DNA of 64,000 nucleotides from Thermodesulfovibrio sp. 3907-1M (GTDB lineage: Bacteria; Nitrospirota; Thermodesulfovibrionia; Thermodesulfovibrionales; Thermodesulfovibrionaceae): positions 1,778,486 through 1,842,485 of the forward strand of contig NZ_CP144373.1 in the NCBI RefSeq assembly GCF_040450955.1, read 5' to 3'. Within the stretch, counting starts at the first letter, position 1. Each line of letters begins with the position of its first letter. Made by a program: the position numbers and the translations under genes. Under the pieces are notes generated by a model. It ran no database searches and was not told the DNA's origin. It was given only the letters and a program-made list of their open reading frames with translations. Shown here in pieces: positions 36,766 to 45,102 of the stretch.

Positions 36766-37212
36766 ATGGAATATGTAAACGATTTTGTTTATTTTGTAGT
36801 AAAACCTCTGGAAGATGGAAAGCACATTTATTGTTCAGGTGTAAATCTAACAAAGTTTGCTCCAATTACAAAGGGCAGACACAGACTGGGACAGAATCCT
36901 GCTGTTAAGGGACTCCAGAGCCTGAACAACGACATCAGAGCAATCATAATTGAAAACAAAGCTACCCCTGAGACAGTGAAAAATCTTTTCTGTCAGTATG
37001 TAAAACCTATAAAAGAAGACTTATGGTATACAGAGTCTTTTTTAATTCTCAACTATTCAGAATCTCTTGGAGAGAAAATAAAAAACTATGCTCCTTCTGA
37101 ATTACTGCGCAAAATGTTCAGAGCAATGTTAATAAATGAACCTGTTTTTGATGCCTTTTCACCAGAGAAACTTCAGGACTATCTCTATGGTCTTATCCAA
37201 AAACTTTCATAA
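36766..37212 (+). CDS. Hypothetical protein, downstream of the ThiF-like enzyme
   Basis: 148 residues, not recognised. It has no signal peptide, no membrane segment and no obvious motif. It contains a single Cys near position 23 and another in FCQYVKP; the middle reads NNDIRAIIIENKATPET and the end is helical. It starts 4 nt after the ThiF-like gene, so it is probably co-translated and might be its partner or substrate, although it lacks a C-terminal Gly-Gly. The gene is likely real given codon use and tight spacing. Confidence 0.65.
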   Translation: MEYVNDFVYFVVKPLEDGKHIYCSGVNLTKFAPITKGRHRLGQNPAVKGLQSLNNDIRAIIIENKATPETVKNLFCQYVKPIKEDLWYTESFLILNYSESLGEKIKNYAPSELLRKMFRAMLINEPVFDAFSPEKLQDYLYGLIQKLS

Positions 37213-37310
37213 AGATAAGCCAATTGACCACACTGCGGCACTTGTCAGGAATCTTGTGTTTGTCTATATAGTTTGATTTTTTAACCTTTATTGTTTAAAA
37301 ATATTGAAAG

Positions 37311-37457
37311 ATGAAGGCAGAACTTGTTAATAAAATAAAGAATGTTTTATCGGAAAATAAACAGATCGTATTTGCCTATTTATTTGGTTCTTTCACAAAT
37401 GTTGAAATAAAAAAATTTTTAAAAAAAGGAGGTTGTCATGTATTTACCGCTCAATAA
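37311..37457 (+). pseudogene. Truncated MNT nucleotidyltransferase remnant
   Basis: A 48-residue frame starting MKAELVNKIKNVLSENKQ reaches IVFAYLFGSFTNVE, which matches the start of MNT nucleotidyltransferases up to the GSF motif. It then runs into unrelated codons and stops at 37457; the SDIDIAV metal-binding part is missing. Its 3' end overlaps the ribosome-binding site and start of the next gene. It appears to be the stub left by a deletion. Confidence 0.55.
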
Positions 37458-37998
37458 AACGCCTGAATCTCCAGAACAAAGGAAGGAGCTTATTGGAGAT
37501 ATTATCAAGCAACAGGAAGAACTTTTTGCCCAAAGCATTGGATACATTCAGAGATTGGTAATTCAATATTTAATTGAGCGTGGCTATAGCTCAGATGATA
37601 TAGAGCTTAACAGAGGCTATGAAGTTGTTGTTTCTGAGAAAGAAAAGTTTGTAACCAGTGTTGATATAGTTGTCAGGCTACAGGAAAAGGTTTTATATGC
37701 AATTAAGTGCACTCCCGCATCCATTGATTCGTGGGAAAGGTTTATGCTTGCATTTTGCAGGGTTGTTGAGCCATATCAGATTCCATTTGCTATGGTCACT
37801 GATGGAAGAGAGGGAAGACTGATAGATGTTCTTACAGGAGAAGTAAAAGAGACAATGGATATTCCGAAGAAAGAGGATTTACTCAGGCTATTGCCATCAA
37901 TAAGTTTTATCCCCTACAGCGAAGAAAAACTACCGAAGGAAAGAAGAATTCTTTATGCCTTTGATGCAATAAAATGCTGTCCAACCTGTAATATATGA
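37438..37998 (+). CDS. HsdR N-terminal-like (type I restriction enzyme R-type) orphan protein
   Basis: 186 residues resembling the stand-alone HsdR_N-type domain, a PD-(D/E)XK-like fold. A helical N-terminus leads to a core with SVDIVVRL (Asp76) and LYAIKCTP (Lys90). The acidic residue expected two positions before the Lys is Ala88, so the nuclease site looks incomplete and a binding rather than cutting role is likely. AAAAGGAGG precedes the ATG. Its stop overlaps the nadE start (ATGA), so the two are translationally coupled. The function is unknown. Confidence 0.65.
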   Translation: MYLPLNKTPESPEQRKELIGDIIKQQEELFAQSIGYIQRLVIQYLIERGYSSDDIELNRGYEVVVSEKEKFVTSVDIVVRLQEKVLYAIKCTPASIDSWERFMLAFCRVVEPYQIPFAMVTDGREGRLIDVLTGEVKETMDIPKKEDLLRLLPSISFIPYSEEKLPKERRILYAFDAIKCCPTCNI

Positions 37999-39710
37999 GA
38001 AGCTTAAGATTAGCAGTATGCCAAATAAATCCTATTGTTGGAGACATTGAGGGAAATCTTGAAAAGATTCTTTTTTACATTGACAAAGCAGTAGCTGAAA
38101 AAGCAGAGATTATCATATTTCCAGAGCTTGCAATAACTGGATACAATCCTGAAGACCTTCTTTTTTATCCAACCTTTATAAAAAAAGCAGAGGAAGCTTT
38201 ATACGAGATAGTTAAAAAAGTTAAGGATTTTATAGTAATTGCTGGTTTGCCAGTAAAAAAGGACGATCTTTATAACTCTGCTGCTATTGTTGCAGATCAA
38301 AACCTGATTGATATTTATCATAAGATTTATCTTCCCAACTACAGTGTCTTTGATGAGATGAGATATTTTAAGCCAGGAAGCAGAACCCCTGTTTATGAAT
38401 ATGATGGAGTGTTTTTTTCTGTGAATATATGTGAAGACATCTTTCATCCTTCCCTTCCCGGGCTTATTCAGGCAGCAGCTGGTGCAGAATTGATAATAAA
38501 CATAAGTGCCTCACCCTTTTATGCTGGAAAGTATCAGAGAAAAATGAGAATGCTAACAACAAGAGCCTATGACATGGGGGTTTATGTCTGCTATTTAAAC
38601 ATGGTTGGTGGACAGGATGAGACAGTATTTGATGGAAGAAGTCTCATTATCTCGCCATCAGGTGAGATTCTTGTAAGAGGTAAAGCCTTTGAGGAAGATT
38701 TTATAGTTGCTGAGATTGACATGGAAGAGGTAACAAGAACAAGACTTCGTGAACCAAAGATAAGATGGGAAGGTGATTTTGAAGGCGGCGAAGTTATTAA
38801 AGTTCCATTGAAAAGAAAAGCAAAAAATAAACTCATTCCGAGCTCTGAAAAGCCTTCTTCTGACCATGAAATGACAGAAGAAGAGGAGATTTTTAAGGCT
38901 CTTACCACAGGGTTGAGAGATTATGTTAACAAGAATGGCTTTAAAAGGGTATGTCTTGGTTTAAGTGGAGGAATTGATTCTTCCTTTGTGGCATTGATTG
39001 CAGTAGAGGCACTGGGTAGAGATAGAGTTATCGGTGTTTTTATGCCATCAAGATATACATCAAAGGAAAGCAGAGAAGATGTGTATGAGCTCGTAAAAAA
39101 TCTCGGGATTGAATTAATTGAGATATCCATTGATGAACTCTTTGAGGAGTATCTTAAATTCCTTTCAGATACATTTAAAGACCTGCCTCAGGATGTGACT
39201 GAAGAAAACATCCAGAGCAGAATTCGTGGTAACATTCTTATGGCAGTCTCAAACAAGTTTGGCTGGCTTGTGATAACAACAGGAAATAAATCAGAGCTTT
39301 CCGTGGGTTATGCCACTCTGTATGGTGACATGGCAGGTGGATATGCTGTAATTAAAGATGTTTATAAAACTCAGGTTTACAAAGTTGCGAGATGGGCATC
39401 CCGTGGAAGAATCCCTGAGAGGGTATTTACAAAGCCACCATCTGCAGAGCTTAAACCAGGACAGACTGATCAGGATACTCTCCCTCCCTATGAAGTGCTT
39501 GATAAAATTCTTTATTTACACATTGAAAAATGTATGGGAGAGCAAGAGATTGTTGAGTACGGGCTTGAAAGAAGCACGGTTCAAAAAGTATTGAAAATGG
39601 TAAAAAAAGCAGAGTTCAAAAGAAGGCAGGCTCCCTTAGGTATAAAAGTATCTTCCGTATCCCTCGGCAAAGACTGGAGATTCCCTATTACGAACAGATT
39701 TGGAGGTTAG
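37995..39710 (+). CDS. nadE: Glutamine-dependent NAD+ synthetase
   Basis: 571 residues. The N-terminal nitrilase-type glutaminase has Glu in FPELAITGYNPED, Lys in YHKIYLPNY and Cys in NICEDIFHP. The C-terminal synthetase has the ATP-pyrophosphatase loop LGLSGGIDSSF and TTGNKSELSVGYATLYGDMAGG. It makes NAD+ from nicotinic acid adenine dinucleotide using ammonia channelled from glutamine. It overlaps the upstream HsdR-like gene by 4 nt. Confidence 0.94.
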   Translation: MRSLRLAVCQINPIVGDIEGNLEKILFYIDKAVAEKAEIIIFPELAITGYNPEDLLFYPTFIKKAEEALYEIVKKVKDFIVIAGLPVKKDDLYNSAAIVADQNLIDIYHKIYLPNYSVFDEMRYFKPGSRTPVYEYDGVFFSVNICEDIFHPSLPGLIQAAAGAELIINISASPFYAGKYQRKMRMLTTRAYDMGVYVCYLNMVGGQDETVFDGRSLIISPSGEILVRGKAFEEDFIVAEIDMEEVTRTRLREPKIRWEGDFEGGEVIKVPLKRKAKNKLIPSSEKPSSDHEMTEEEEIFKALTTGLRDYVNKNGFKRVCLGLSGGIDSSFVALIAVEALGRDRVIGVFMPSRYTSKESREDVYELVKNLGIELIEISIDELFEEYLKFLSDTFKDLPQDVTEENIQSRIRGNILMAVSNKFGWLVITTGNKSELSVGYATLYGDMAGGYAVIKDVYKTQVYKVARWASRGRIPERVFTKPPSAELKPGQTDQDTLPPYEVLDKILYLHIEKCMGEQEIVEYGLERSTVQKVLKMVKKAEFKRRQAPLGIKVSSVSLGKDWRFPITNRFGG

Positions 39711-39712
39711 GA

Positions 39713-40565
39713 GTGCCCACATGGCATAAATTGATAATCGGGAATGCTATCAGTATGCGTGAGATTGAAGATGAATCAGTTCATCTGATGTTAACATCAC
39801 CTCCATATTTTAATGCTCCCTTTGACTACAAGGATATGTTTAAAAGCTATGAGGAGTATCTTGAACTTATAGGTAAAGTTGCTGAAGAAATCTACAGGGT
39901 GCTTAAAAATGGACGGGTAGCGGTTGTCAATATTGATGACATGCTCATTAATGGTGAAAAATTTCCCATTGTGGCTGATGTAACAAAAATTTTTCAAAGA
40001 GCTGGTTTTAGATACAGAGACAGGATAATATGGAAAAACCTGATGGATACTTGAGAATAAGCAGAAGAAGTGGAGTGATCCTTCAAAACCCCTATCCCAT
40101 GTATTTTTATCCTGATAATCTTCTTGAAAGCATTCTTATCTTTCAAAAGGGAAAATTCAACTATGCTTCAATACCCAGAGAAATAAAAGAAGCTTCAAAG
40201 ATTGATACTAAGGAGTTTTTAGACAATAAATGGTATTCAACTCTATGGGATATGGTCAATGTTTTACCAAACTCAGTACTGGAGAAAAATATCGCAGCTT
40301 TTCCTGAAGAGCTACCATATAGAATAATTAAACTTTTTTTCATACAAAGGAGAGACAGTGCTTGACCCATTTGCAGGCTCGGGGACAACAATGAAGATGG
40401 CAAGATTGCTTGGCAGAAACAGCATAGGCATTGAGATAAATGAGTCTCTGATTCCTAATAATAAAGAAAAAACTCGGCTTTGAAGGTCAGCTTTCTATTG
40501 ATGGGGAAAAAGACACATTGGAAATAATAATCAGAGAGGGAAGAAAAGTTGAATCTCTTTGCTGA
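39713..40565 (+). pseudogene. Beta-class DNA methyltransferase broken by three frameshifts
   Basis: Three frames together make one site-specific amino-methyltransferase. The first (39713-about 40034) has LIIGNAISM and the catalytic TSPPY. The second (about 40036-40347) has YLRISRRSGVILQNPYP and the target-recognition region. The third has VLDPFAGSGTTMKMARLLG, SAM motif I. Motif IV before motif I marks the beta class (N4-cytosine or N6-adenine). The breaks lie at an A-run near 40032, a T-run near 40335-40341 and AATAATAAAG near 40460; each is a one-base change at or near a homopolymer. It overlaps the adjoining restriction-type gene by 17 nt. Confidence 0.8.
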
Positions 40566-41625
40566 AATAGAGGGGATAAACTATACTCCATTTTTATGCC
40601 GACAATTAAATGAATACTGCCTATCAGACCTGCAAAGAGCTTTTGAAAAAGATGGTACTTTTATTTTAACACTGAATAAAAATAATAAATTTGCCATAAG
40701 CTGGTGGGTATCTCCAAAAAGAACGAGGTCATATCCCTATGCAAGAGTTTATGATTCTTTATTTTTTCAGGGGAAAAGAGTTACAGTTATTCCAGTATTA
40801 AAAGATGAAGGCAAGGATGGAGACCGTGATTTTCTTCAATGGGATACGATTTCTTTGATGAGTTTGCTGGGAGTGTATGTTGTTATTGCATTTTACAAAG
40901 ATACTTATAAAAATCCAAGATTTAAAAACAAAATTACTAATCAGAGGTTTGATTTTAAATATTTAAAAACCGAAATTGAACGATTATCTTTCTATCAATC
41001 TGATGCCTTCCATTGGAACATGGAGCAGATTAAAAAAATATCAGAACTTACAGAAAATGCTCTGCAGTGTTATGAAAAAATCTCTAAGAAACTTAAAGTT
41101 CAACTTCATTCCGATGAGGAAGTAAATAAGAGAATAAACGAAATTCTCAATGAAAAGAATTCATTTTTAAATTTTTCCCGAAATCTGGCAAAGTGTGCAC
41201 AGATTAGACAAACCCATACAGTTCAGCCTAAGGAAAAGCTTTCAGGGAAGAAGGCTTCTCTCACAATCAAAAACTATCTTGGAGGTTGCTATTTCTTTAC
41301 CTCCGATGAAGTCATCATTAAAGAGCCTGATACAGCTTTCCTCATAGAGAGCAGACACTCAAAAAACTCCATTTTGCCATCAATGAATGACATAGAAGAT
41401 GGTCTTATAAAGATGATACTTTATACAAATTTGAAAAATCTAAGAATTAACGACAAGGAATACCGAAATATAAGTATGCTGAAGCTGACTTCGGAAAAAT
41501 CTCTTGAGATTGATAAAATTAAAAATCAAAATCTGTTGAACTCGCTTTATGAAGAAGCTAAGAAAAATAATTTTTTCGTGCGATTAAATGACAGAGATTT
41601 AAAAGAGATTGTAAATATAGAATAA
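40549..41625 (+). CDS. Putative type II restriction endonuclease
   Basis: 358 residues from a TTG inside the methyltransferase tail. The likely catalytic segment is DTAFLIESRHSKN with Asp261 and Glu267-x-Arg269, followed by NDIEDGLIKMILYTNLKNL, a layout seen in PD-(D/E)XK restriction enzymes. The usual catalytic Lys is Arg here. The N-terminal half, with ISWWVSPKRTRSYPYARVYD, may bind DNA. Its position directly after a methyltransferase strongly suggests an R-M pair. The frame is intact while the methyltransferase is broken, so it is expected to be inactive, silent or tolerated. No exact family is assigned. Confidence 0.6.
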   Translation: MNLFAEIEGINYTPFLCRQLNEYCLSDLQRAFEKDGTFILTLNKNNKFAISWWVSPKRTRSYPYARVYDSLFFQGKRVTVIPVLKDEGKDGDRDFLQWDTISLMSLLGVYVVIAFYKDTYKNPRFKNKITNQRFDFKYLKTEIERLSFYQSDAFHWNMEQIKKISELTENALQCYEKISKKLKVQLHSDEEVNKRINEILNEKNSFLNFSRNLAKCAQIRQTHTVQPKEKLSGKKASLTIKNYLGGCYFFTSDEVIIKEPDTAFLIESRHSKNSILPSMNDIEDGLIKMILYTNLKNLRINDKEYRNISMLKLTSEKSLEIDKIKNQNLLNSLYEEAKKNNFFVRLNDRDLKEIVNIE

Positions 41626-41642
41626 GCAATTCTGGAGGAGCT

Positions 41643-41894
41643 ATGAGAAAATTATTCATAATCACATCTTTATTTTTGTTTTTAGCATTTGCATTTTCTG
41701 ACATCTCTTTTAGCCAGACACAGGTTCAGGTTACGAAGGATAAGTCGCTTCAGTATGCAAAGCCAAAGAAACCAGTTAAGATAAAACTTCATCGTGATAA
41801 AAAGGGTGAATACTCGTGGGATATTACAGGTGAGAGTGTTGACGATATAATAAAGGCTGATAAGAGACTAAGGCAGTTATTGAAAGAGGAGTGA
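41643..41894 (+). CDS. Small secreted protein of unknown function
   Basis: 83 residues. A clear N-terminal signal peptide (MRKLFIITSLFLFLAFAFS, probable cleavage after about residue 24) leaves a mature part of about 59 residues. That part is basic in the middle (AKPKKPVKIKLHRDKKGE), has a YSWDITGESVDDIIKADKRL segment and no Cys. TGGAGGAG precedes the ATG. It lies 22 nt before rsmI, probably in the same transcript. The function is unknown; an exported or envelope location is inferred. Confidence 0.7.
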   Translation: MRKLFIITSLFLFLAFAFSDISFSQTQVQVTKDKSLQYAKPKKPVKIKLHRDKKGEYSWDITGESVDDIIKADKRLRQLLKEE

Positions 41895-41916
41895 TAAATT
41901 CCCAGGAGGATGAAAG

Positions 41917-42747
41917 TTGCAAGGAAGGCTTTACATAGTGTCAACGCCAATTGGTAATCTTGATGACATAACATTAAGGGCAATTGAGACACTTAAAAAA
42001 GTTGACTATATTGCCTGTGAGGATACAGAGCACAGTCTAAAACTTCTCAATCATTTCGGAATAAAAAAGCCTCTTATAAGTTACTGGTCAGAGAAAGAAA
42101 AGGTGCGTGCTGAGGAGATAATTGAAAAAATTCGCTCAGGACACTCAGTGGCTTTAATAACTGATGCAGGAACTCCTGGAATTTCAGACCCCGGAGCAGT
42201 GGTTATTGGAAGGGCAATTGAAGAGGGAATAGAACTAATACCAATCCCGGGGGCTACAGCATTGATTACTGCATTGAGTATTTCAGGACTGAACACAGAT
42301 GAATTCACCTTCATAGGCTTTCTTCCTGTCAAACAGTCTCAGAGAAGAAAGAAACTTCTTGAGCTAAGCACAGAAAAGAGAACCCTTGTTTTTTATGAAG
42401 CTCCTCACAGAATACTCCAAAGCCTTGTTGCCTTGCTTGAAGTCTTTGGAGACAGAAGAGCCTGTGTTGCAAGGGAGCTTACAAAGATGTTTGAGGAGGT
42501 TGTAAGAGGCAGGCTTTCAGAAATTATTGAAAAGCTTGAAAATTCTAAGATAGCAGGTGAATATGTTATAGTAGTTGAAGGTGCTCATGAAGCTTTTCAG
42601 AGCTTTGAAGAGGCTCTGAAGGAAGTAAAGGAGCTCATGAAAAAAGGAAAAGGAAGAAAAGAAGCTGTTAAAATAGTATCAGAGCTTTATAACTTAAGCA
42701 AAAAAGAGCTCTATGAAAAAAGCCTGAAAATGGATGAAATACAATGA
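41917..42747 (+). CDS. rsmI: 16S rRNA (cytidine-2'-O)-methyltransferase RsmI
   Basis: 276 residues of the tetrapyrrole-methylase fold. LYIVSTPIGNLDDITLRA at the N-terminus, CEDTEHSLKLLNHFGI, ALITDAGTPGISDPG and FIGFLPVKQSQRRKKL match RsmI, which methylates C1402 of 16S rRNA. A TTG start is used: AGGAGG (41904-41909) lies seven bases upstream, and the preceding ATG is out of frame. It overlaps the dehydrogenase gene by 4 nt. Confidence 0.93.
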   Translation: MQGRLYIVSTPIGNLDDITLRAIETLKKVDYIACEDTEHSLKLLNHFGIKKPLISYWSEKEKVRAEEIIEKIRSGHSVALITDAGTPGISDPGAVVIGRAIEEGIELIPIPGATALITALSISGLNTDEFTFIGFLPVKQSQRRKKLLELSTEKRTLVFYEAPHRILQSLVALLEVFGDRRACVARELTKMFEEVVRGRLSEIIEKLENSKIAGEYVIVVEGAHEAFQSFEEALKEVKELMKKGKGRKEAVKIVSELYNLSKKELYEKSLKMDEIQ

Positions 42748-43751
42748 AATCAGCTTATTTAATAGAACCAAATAAAATTGAAGTTTTAGAAAAACCTGTT
42801 CCCACAATAAATGAAGGAGAAGTTCTGGTTCGTATCAAAGCAGCACTTACTTGTGGCACTGACCTGAAAGCCTATTTAAGGGGACATCCTCTTATTCCCA
42901 TGCCAGGACCTTTTGGACATGAGTTTTCTGGAGTGATTGAGGATGTTGGCAAAGGTGTAAATGGTTTTAAAACAGGAGATGCAGTTATGCTTGTTCACAC
43001 AGCACCCTGTGGAGAATGTGCTTATTGCAAAAGAGGTCTTTTCAATCTCTGCGATACTCTAACAAAGGAAATGATGCTTGGTGCTTTTGCTGAATACATT
43101 GTTGTAAAGGAAAGAGTTGTAAGGCAGAACATGTTTCACAAGCCAGAAAACATAGATTTTGAAGAGGCTGCTTTTTTAGAGCCTCTTTCCTGTATAGTTC
43201 ACGGAGTAAAGGCTCTTAATCCAAAGAAAGAAGAAAGAATTCTCATAATTGGAACAGGTCCGGTAGGGCTTCTTTTTCTTCAGGTTTTAAAGAGTATGGA
43301 TATTAATGTAGCGGTTATAGGTAGAAATAAAAATAAGCTTGCTCTGGCTGAAAGCCTCGGTGCTGATAAAGTTTACAGTTCAGAACAGAACCCCCTTGAT
43401 TTTACAGATGGATTTGGTTTTGACAGTGTTGTTGAATGCACAGGACAGAAAGAAATATGGCTTAAATCAGTAAACTATGTGAGAAAAGGTGGCACAGTTT
43501 TGCTTTTTGGAGGACTCAAGACTGGCACAGAGGTATGCTATGATGCAGGCAGACTTCACTATGACGAAATAACTCTTAAAGGAGCTTTTCATTATAATCC
43601 CGATGATGTTAAAGAAGCTGCGGCTCTTATAAAATCTAAAAAACTCAGACTTAAAGAGCTTATATCAGACAGGTTTCCACTTTCTGAGATTTCTCTGGCT
43701 TTTGAAAAACTATCAAGAGGGGAGGGTATTAAGTATTTAATTGAGATATGA
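42744..43751 (+). CDS. Zinc-dependent alcohol/sorbitol-type dehydrogenase
   Basis: 335 residues of the medium-chain dehydrogenase family. Catalytic zinc ligands are in LTCGTDLKAYLRG (Cys) and GHEFSG (His-Glu); the structural zinc lobe CGECAYCKRGLFNLC has four cysteines; the NAD motif is IGTGPVGLLFLQ. The substrate is not predictable, and the family includes threonine, sorbitol and sugar-alcohol dehydrogenases. It is linked by 4-nt overlaps to rsmI and the fumarase alpha gene. Confidence 0.87.
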   Translation: MKSAYLIEPNKIEVLEKPVPTINEGEVLVRIKAALTCGTDLKAYLRGHPLIPMPGPFGHEFSGVIEDVGKGVNGFKTGDAVMLVHTAPCGECAYCKRGLFNLCDTLTKEMMLGAFAEYIVVKERVVRQNMFHKPENIDFEEAAFLEPLSCIVHGVKALNPKKEERILIIGTGPVGLLFLQVLKSMDINVAVIGRNKNKLALAESLGADKVYSSEQNPLDFTDGFGFDSVVECTGQKEIWLKSVNYVRKGGTVLLFGGLKTGTEVCYDAGRLHYDEITLKGAFHYNPDDVKEAAALIKSKKLRLKELISDRFPLSEISLAFEKLSRGEGIKYLIEI

Positions 43752-44590
43752 GAAAAATCAGCAAGGAAGAGATAGTAAAAACAGTTAAAAAACTTTACAT
43801 GGATGCAGCAATTTCTCTCCCACAGGATGTTTCAGAAGCATTGAACTCTGCATATGAAGCTGAAACAGGGTTAGCAAAGGAGATACTTAAACAGATTATT
43901 GATAATCAAACAGTAGCACTTGAAGACAGAATTCCACTGTGTCAGGACACAGGCATTGCTGTTATTTTTGTTGAATGGGGCAGTGAGGTGGTGTATGAAG
44001 ATGAAGACCCCATTGAAGCCTTCAATGAGGGAGTAAGGCTTGCAGTGAAAGAGGGATACTTGAGGGCTTCTGTAGTTGATGATCCTATATTTGAAAGAAG
44101 AAATACGAAAGATAACACACCCTGTATTGTTCATTTTGAACTGGTAAAGGGTGACAGGGTAAAAATCATAGTTGCACCAAAGGGTGCAGGAAGCGAAAAT
44201 ATGTCTGCTCTTCGGATGCTTAAACCTGCGCAGGGATTGAAAGGAGTGAAGGAGTTTGTTATTGAAACAGTTAAAAACGCAGGAGGTAATCCCTGCCCAC
44301 CAATAATAGTTGGAGTTGGAGTTGGAGGAAACTTTGAAAAGGCTGCAATCATTGCTAAAAAAGCACTCTTGAGGAAGGTTGGACAGCCCAATAAAAATCC
44401 ATCTTATGCTCAACTTGAAAGAGAGTTATTACAGCAGATAAACTCTCTTAACATTGGTCCTATGGGTATAGGAGGTAAAGTTACTGCACTGGCTGTTCAT
44501 ATTGAGTATGCACCGTGTCATATTGCATCACTTCCTGTTGCAGTAAACATTCAATGCCATTCTGCAAGACACAAGGAGGCAGAGATATGA
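43748..44590 (+). CDS. Class I fumarate hydratase, alpha subunit
   Basis: 280 residues equal to the N-terminal half of iron-sulfur class I fumarases. RIPLCQDTGIAVIFVEWG holds a conserved Cys ligand, PKGAGSENMSALRML and the later GVGVGGNFEKAA are family hallmarks, and HIASLPVAVNIQCHSARH ends the domain. With the beta subunit it forms a [4Fe-4S] enzyme interconverting fumarate and malate. Its stop originally formed ATGA with the beta start; a HicBA cassette now separates them. Confidence 0.92.
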   Translation: MRKISKEEIVKTVKKLYMDAAISLPQDVSEALNSAYEAETGLAKEILKQIIDNQTVALEDRIPLCQDTGIAVIFVEWGSEVVYEDEDPIEAFNEGVRLAVKEGYLRASVVDDPIFERRNTKDNTPCIVHFELVKGDRVKIIVAPKGAGSENMSALRMLKPAQGLKGVKEFVIETVKNAGGNPCPPIIVGVGVGGNFEKAAIIAKKALLRKVGQPNKNPSYAQLERELLQQINSLNIGPMGIGGKVTALAVHIEYAPCHIASLPVAVNIQCHSARHKEAEI

Positions 44591-44592
44591 TA
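44573..44592 (+). repeat. 20-bp direct repeat, left copy, flanking the HicBA insert
   Basis: AAGGAGGCAGAGATATGATA spans the end of the fumarase alpha gene. An identical copy at 45083-45102 is the ribosome-binding site and start of the beta gene. The distance between copies is 510 bp. Confidence 0.9.
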
Positions 44593-44608
44593 TTTAAGGA
44601 GGACAATT

Positions 44609-44836
44609 ATGAGAAAAATAAAATTAACAGCTGAATTGATCCCCGCTGAAGAGGGAGGATATGTAGTTTATTGTCCTGAACTTGACATCACCACAGAAGG
44701 AGAAACTATTGAAGAGGCAATTGCTATGCTTAAGGATGCTGCAGAGGGTTATATTGAAGTTGTGGGCTTAGAAAATATTCCCCACTTTTCAAGTAAGATC
44801 AGTAAGCAGGAGCTGGAACTTGTAATAAATGAGTAA
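44609..44836 (+). CDS. hicB: HicB-family antitoxin
   Basis: 75 residues with the partial RNase H-like fold of HicB: LTAELIPAEEGGYVVYCPELDITTEGETIEEA then a helix with LKDAAEGYIEVV. The C-terminus is short, with no room for a full ribbon-helix-helix or HTH domain, so promoter binding may be weak or need another partner. AAGGAGG precedes the ATG. It overlaps hicA by 8 nt. The antitoxin-first order is the reverse of classic hicAB but is common. Confidence 0.87.
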   Translation: MRKIKLTAELIPAEEGGYVVYCPELDITTEGETIEEAIAMLKDAAEGYIEVVGLENIPHFSSKISKQELELVINE

Positions 44837-45077
44837 ACTACCATCAGTTTCTGGTAAGCAACTATGTAAAGCTCTTGAAAAGGATGGTTTTGTTTTGATA
44901 AGACAAACGGCTTCACATAGGATATATCAGAAACAAACCGAAGAAGGAACAATAACAATCCCTGTCCCTGTTCATGCAAATAAACCATTAAAAAGGGGAA
45001 CTTTACATAACATACTCAAAAAAGCAGGGATATCAAAGGAGAAACTTAAATTTTTACTGACTTTGTTGTTTAGTTAA
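44829..45077 (+). CDS. hicA: HicA-family mRNA interferase toxin
   Basis: 82 residues with a double-stranded RNA-binding-like fold. SGKQLCKALEKDGFVLIRQ leads to the conserved catalytic His30 in TASHRIYQK, followed by ITIPVPVHANKPLKRGTLHNILKKAGIS, the usual HicA tail. The active-site His is intact, so it is predicted to be a functional RNase kept in check by HicB. It lies inside the fumarase operon. Confidence 0.88.
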   Translation: MSKLPSVSGKQLCKALEKDGFVLIRQTASHRIYQKQTEEGTITIPVPVHANKPLKRGTLHNILKKAGISKEKLKFLLTLLFS

Positions 45078-45082
45078 TCTTA

Positions 45083-45102
45083 AAGGAGGCAGAGATATGA
45101 TA
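45083..45102 (+). repeat. 20-bp direct repeat, right copy, flanking the HicBA insert
   Basis: Exact copy of 44573-44592. It supplies AGGAGG and the ATG (45097) of the fumarase beta gene, preserving its translation signals after the insertion. Confidence 0.9.
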
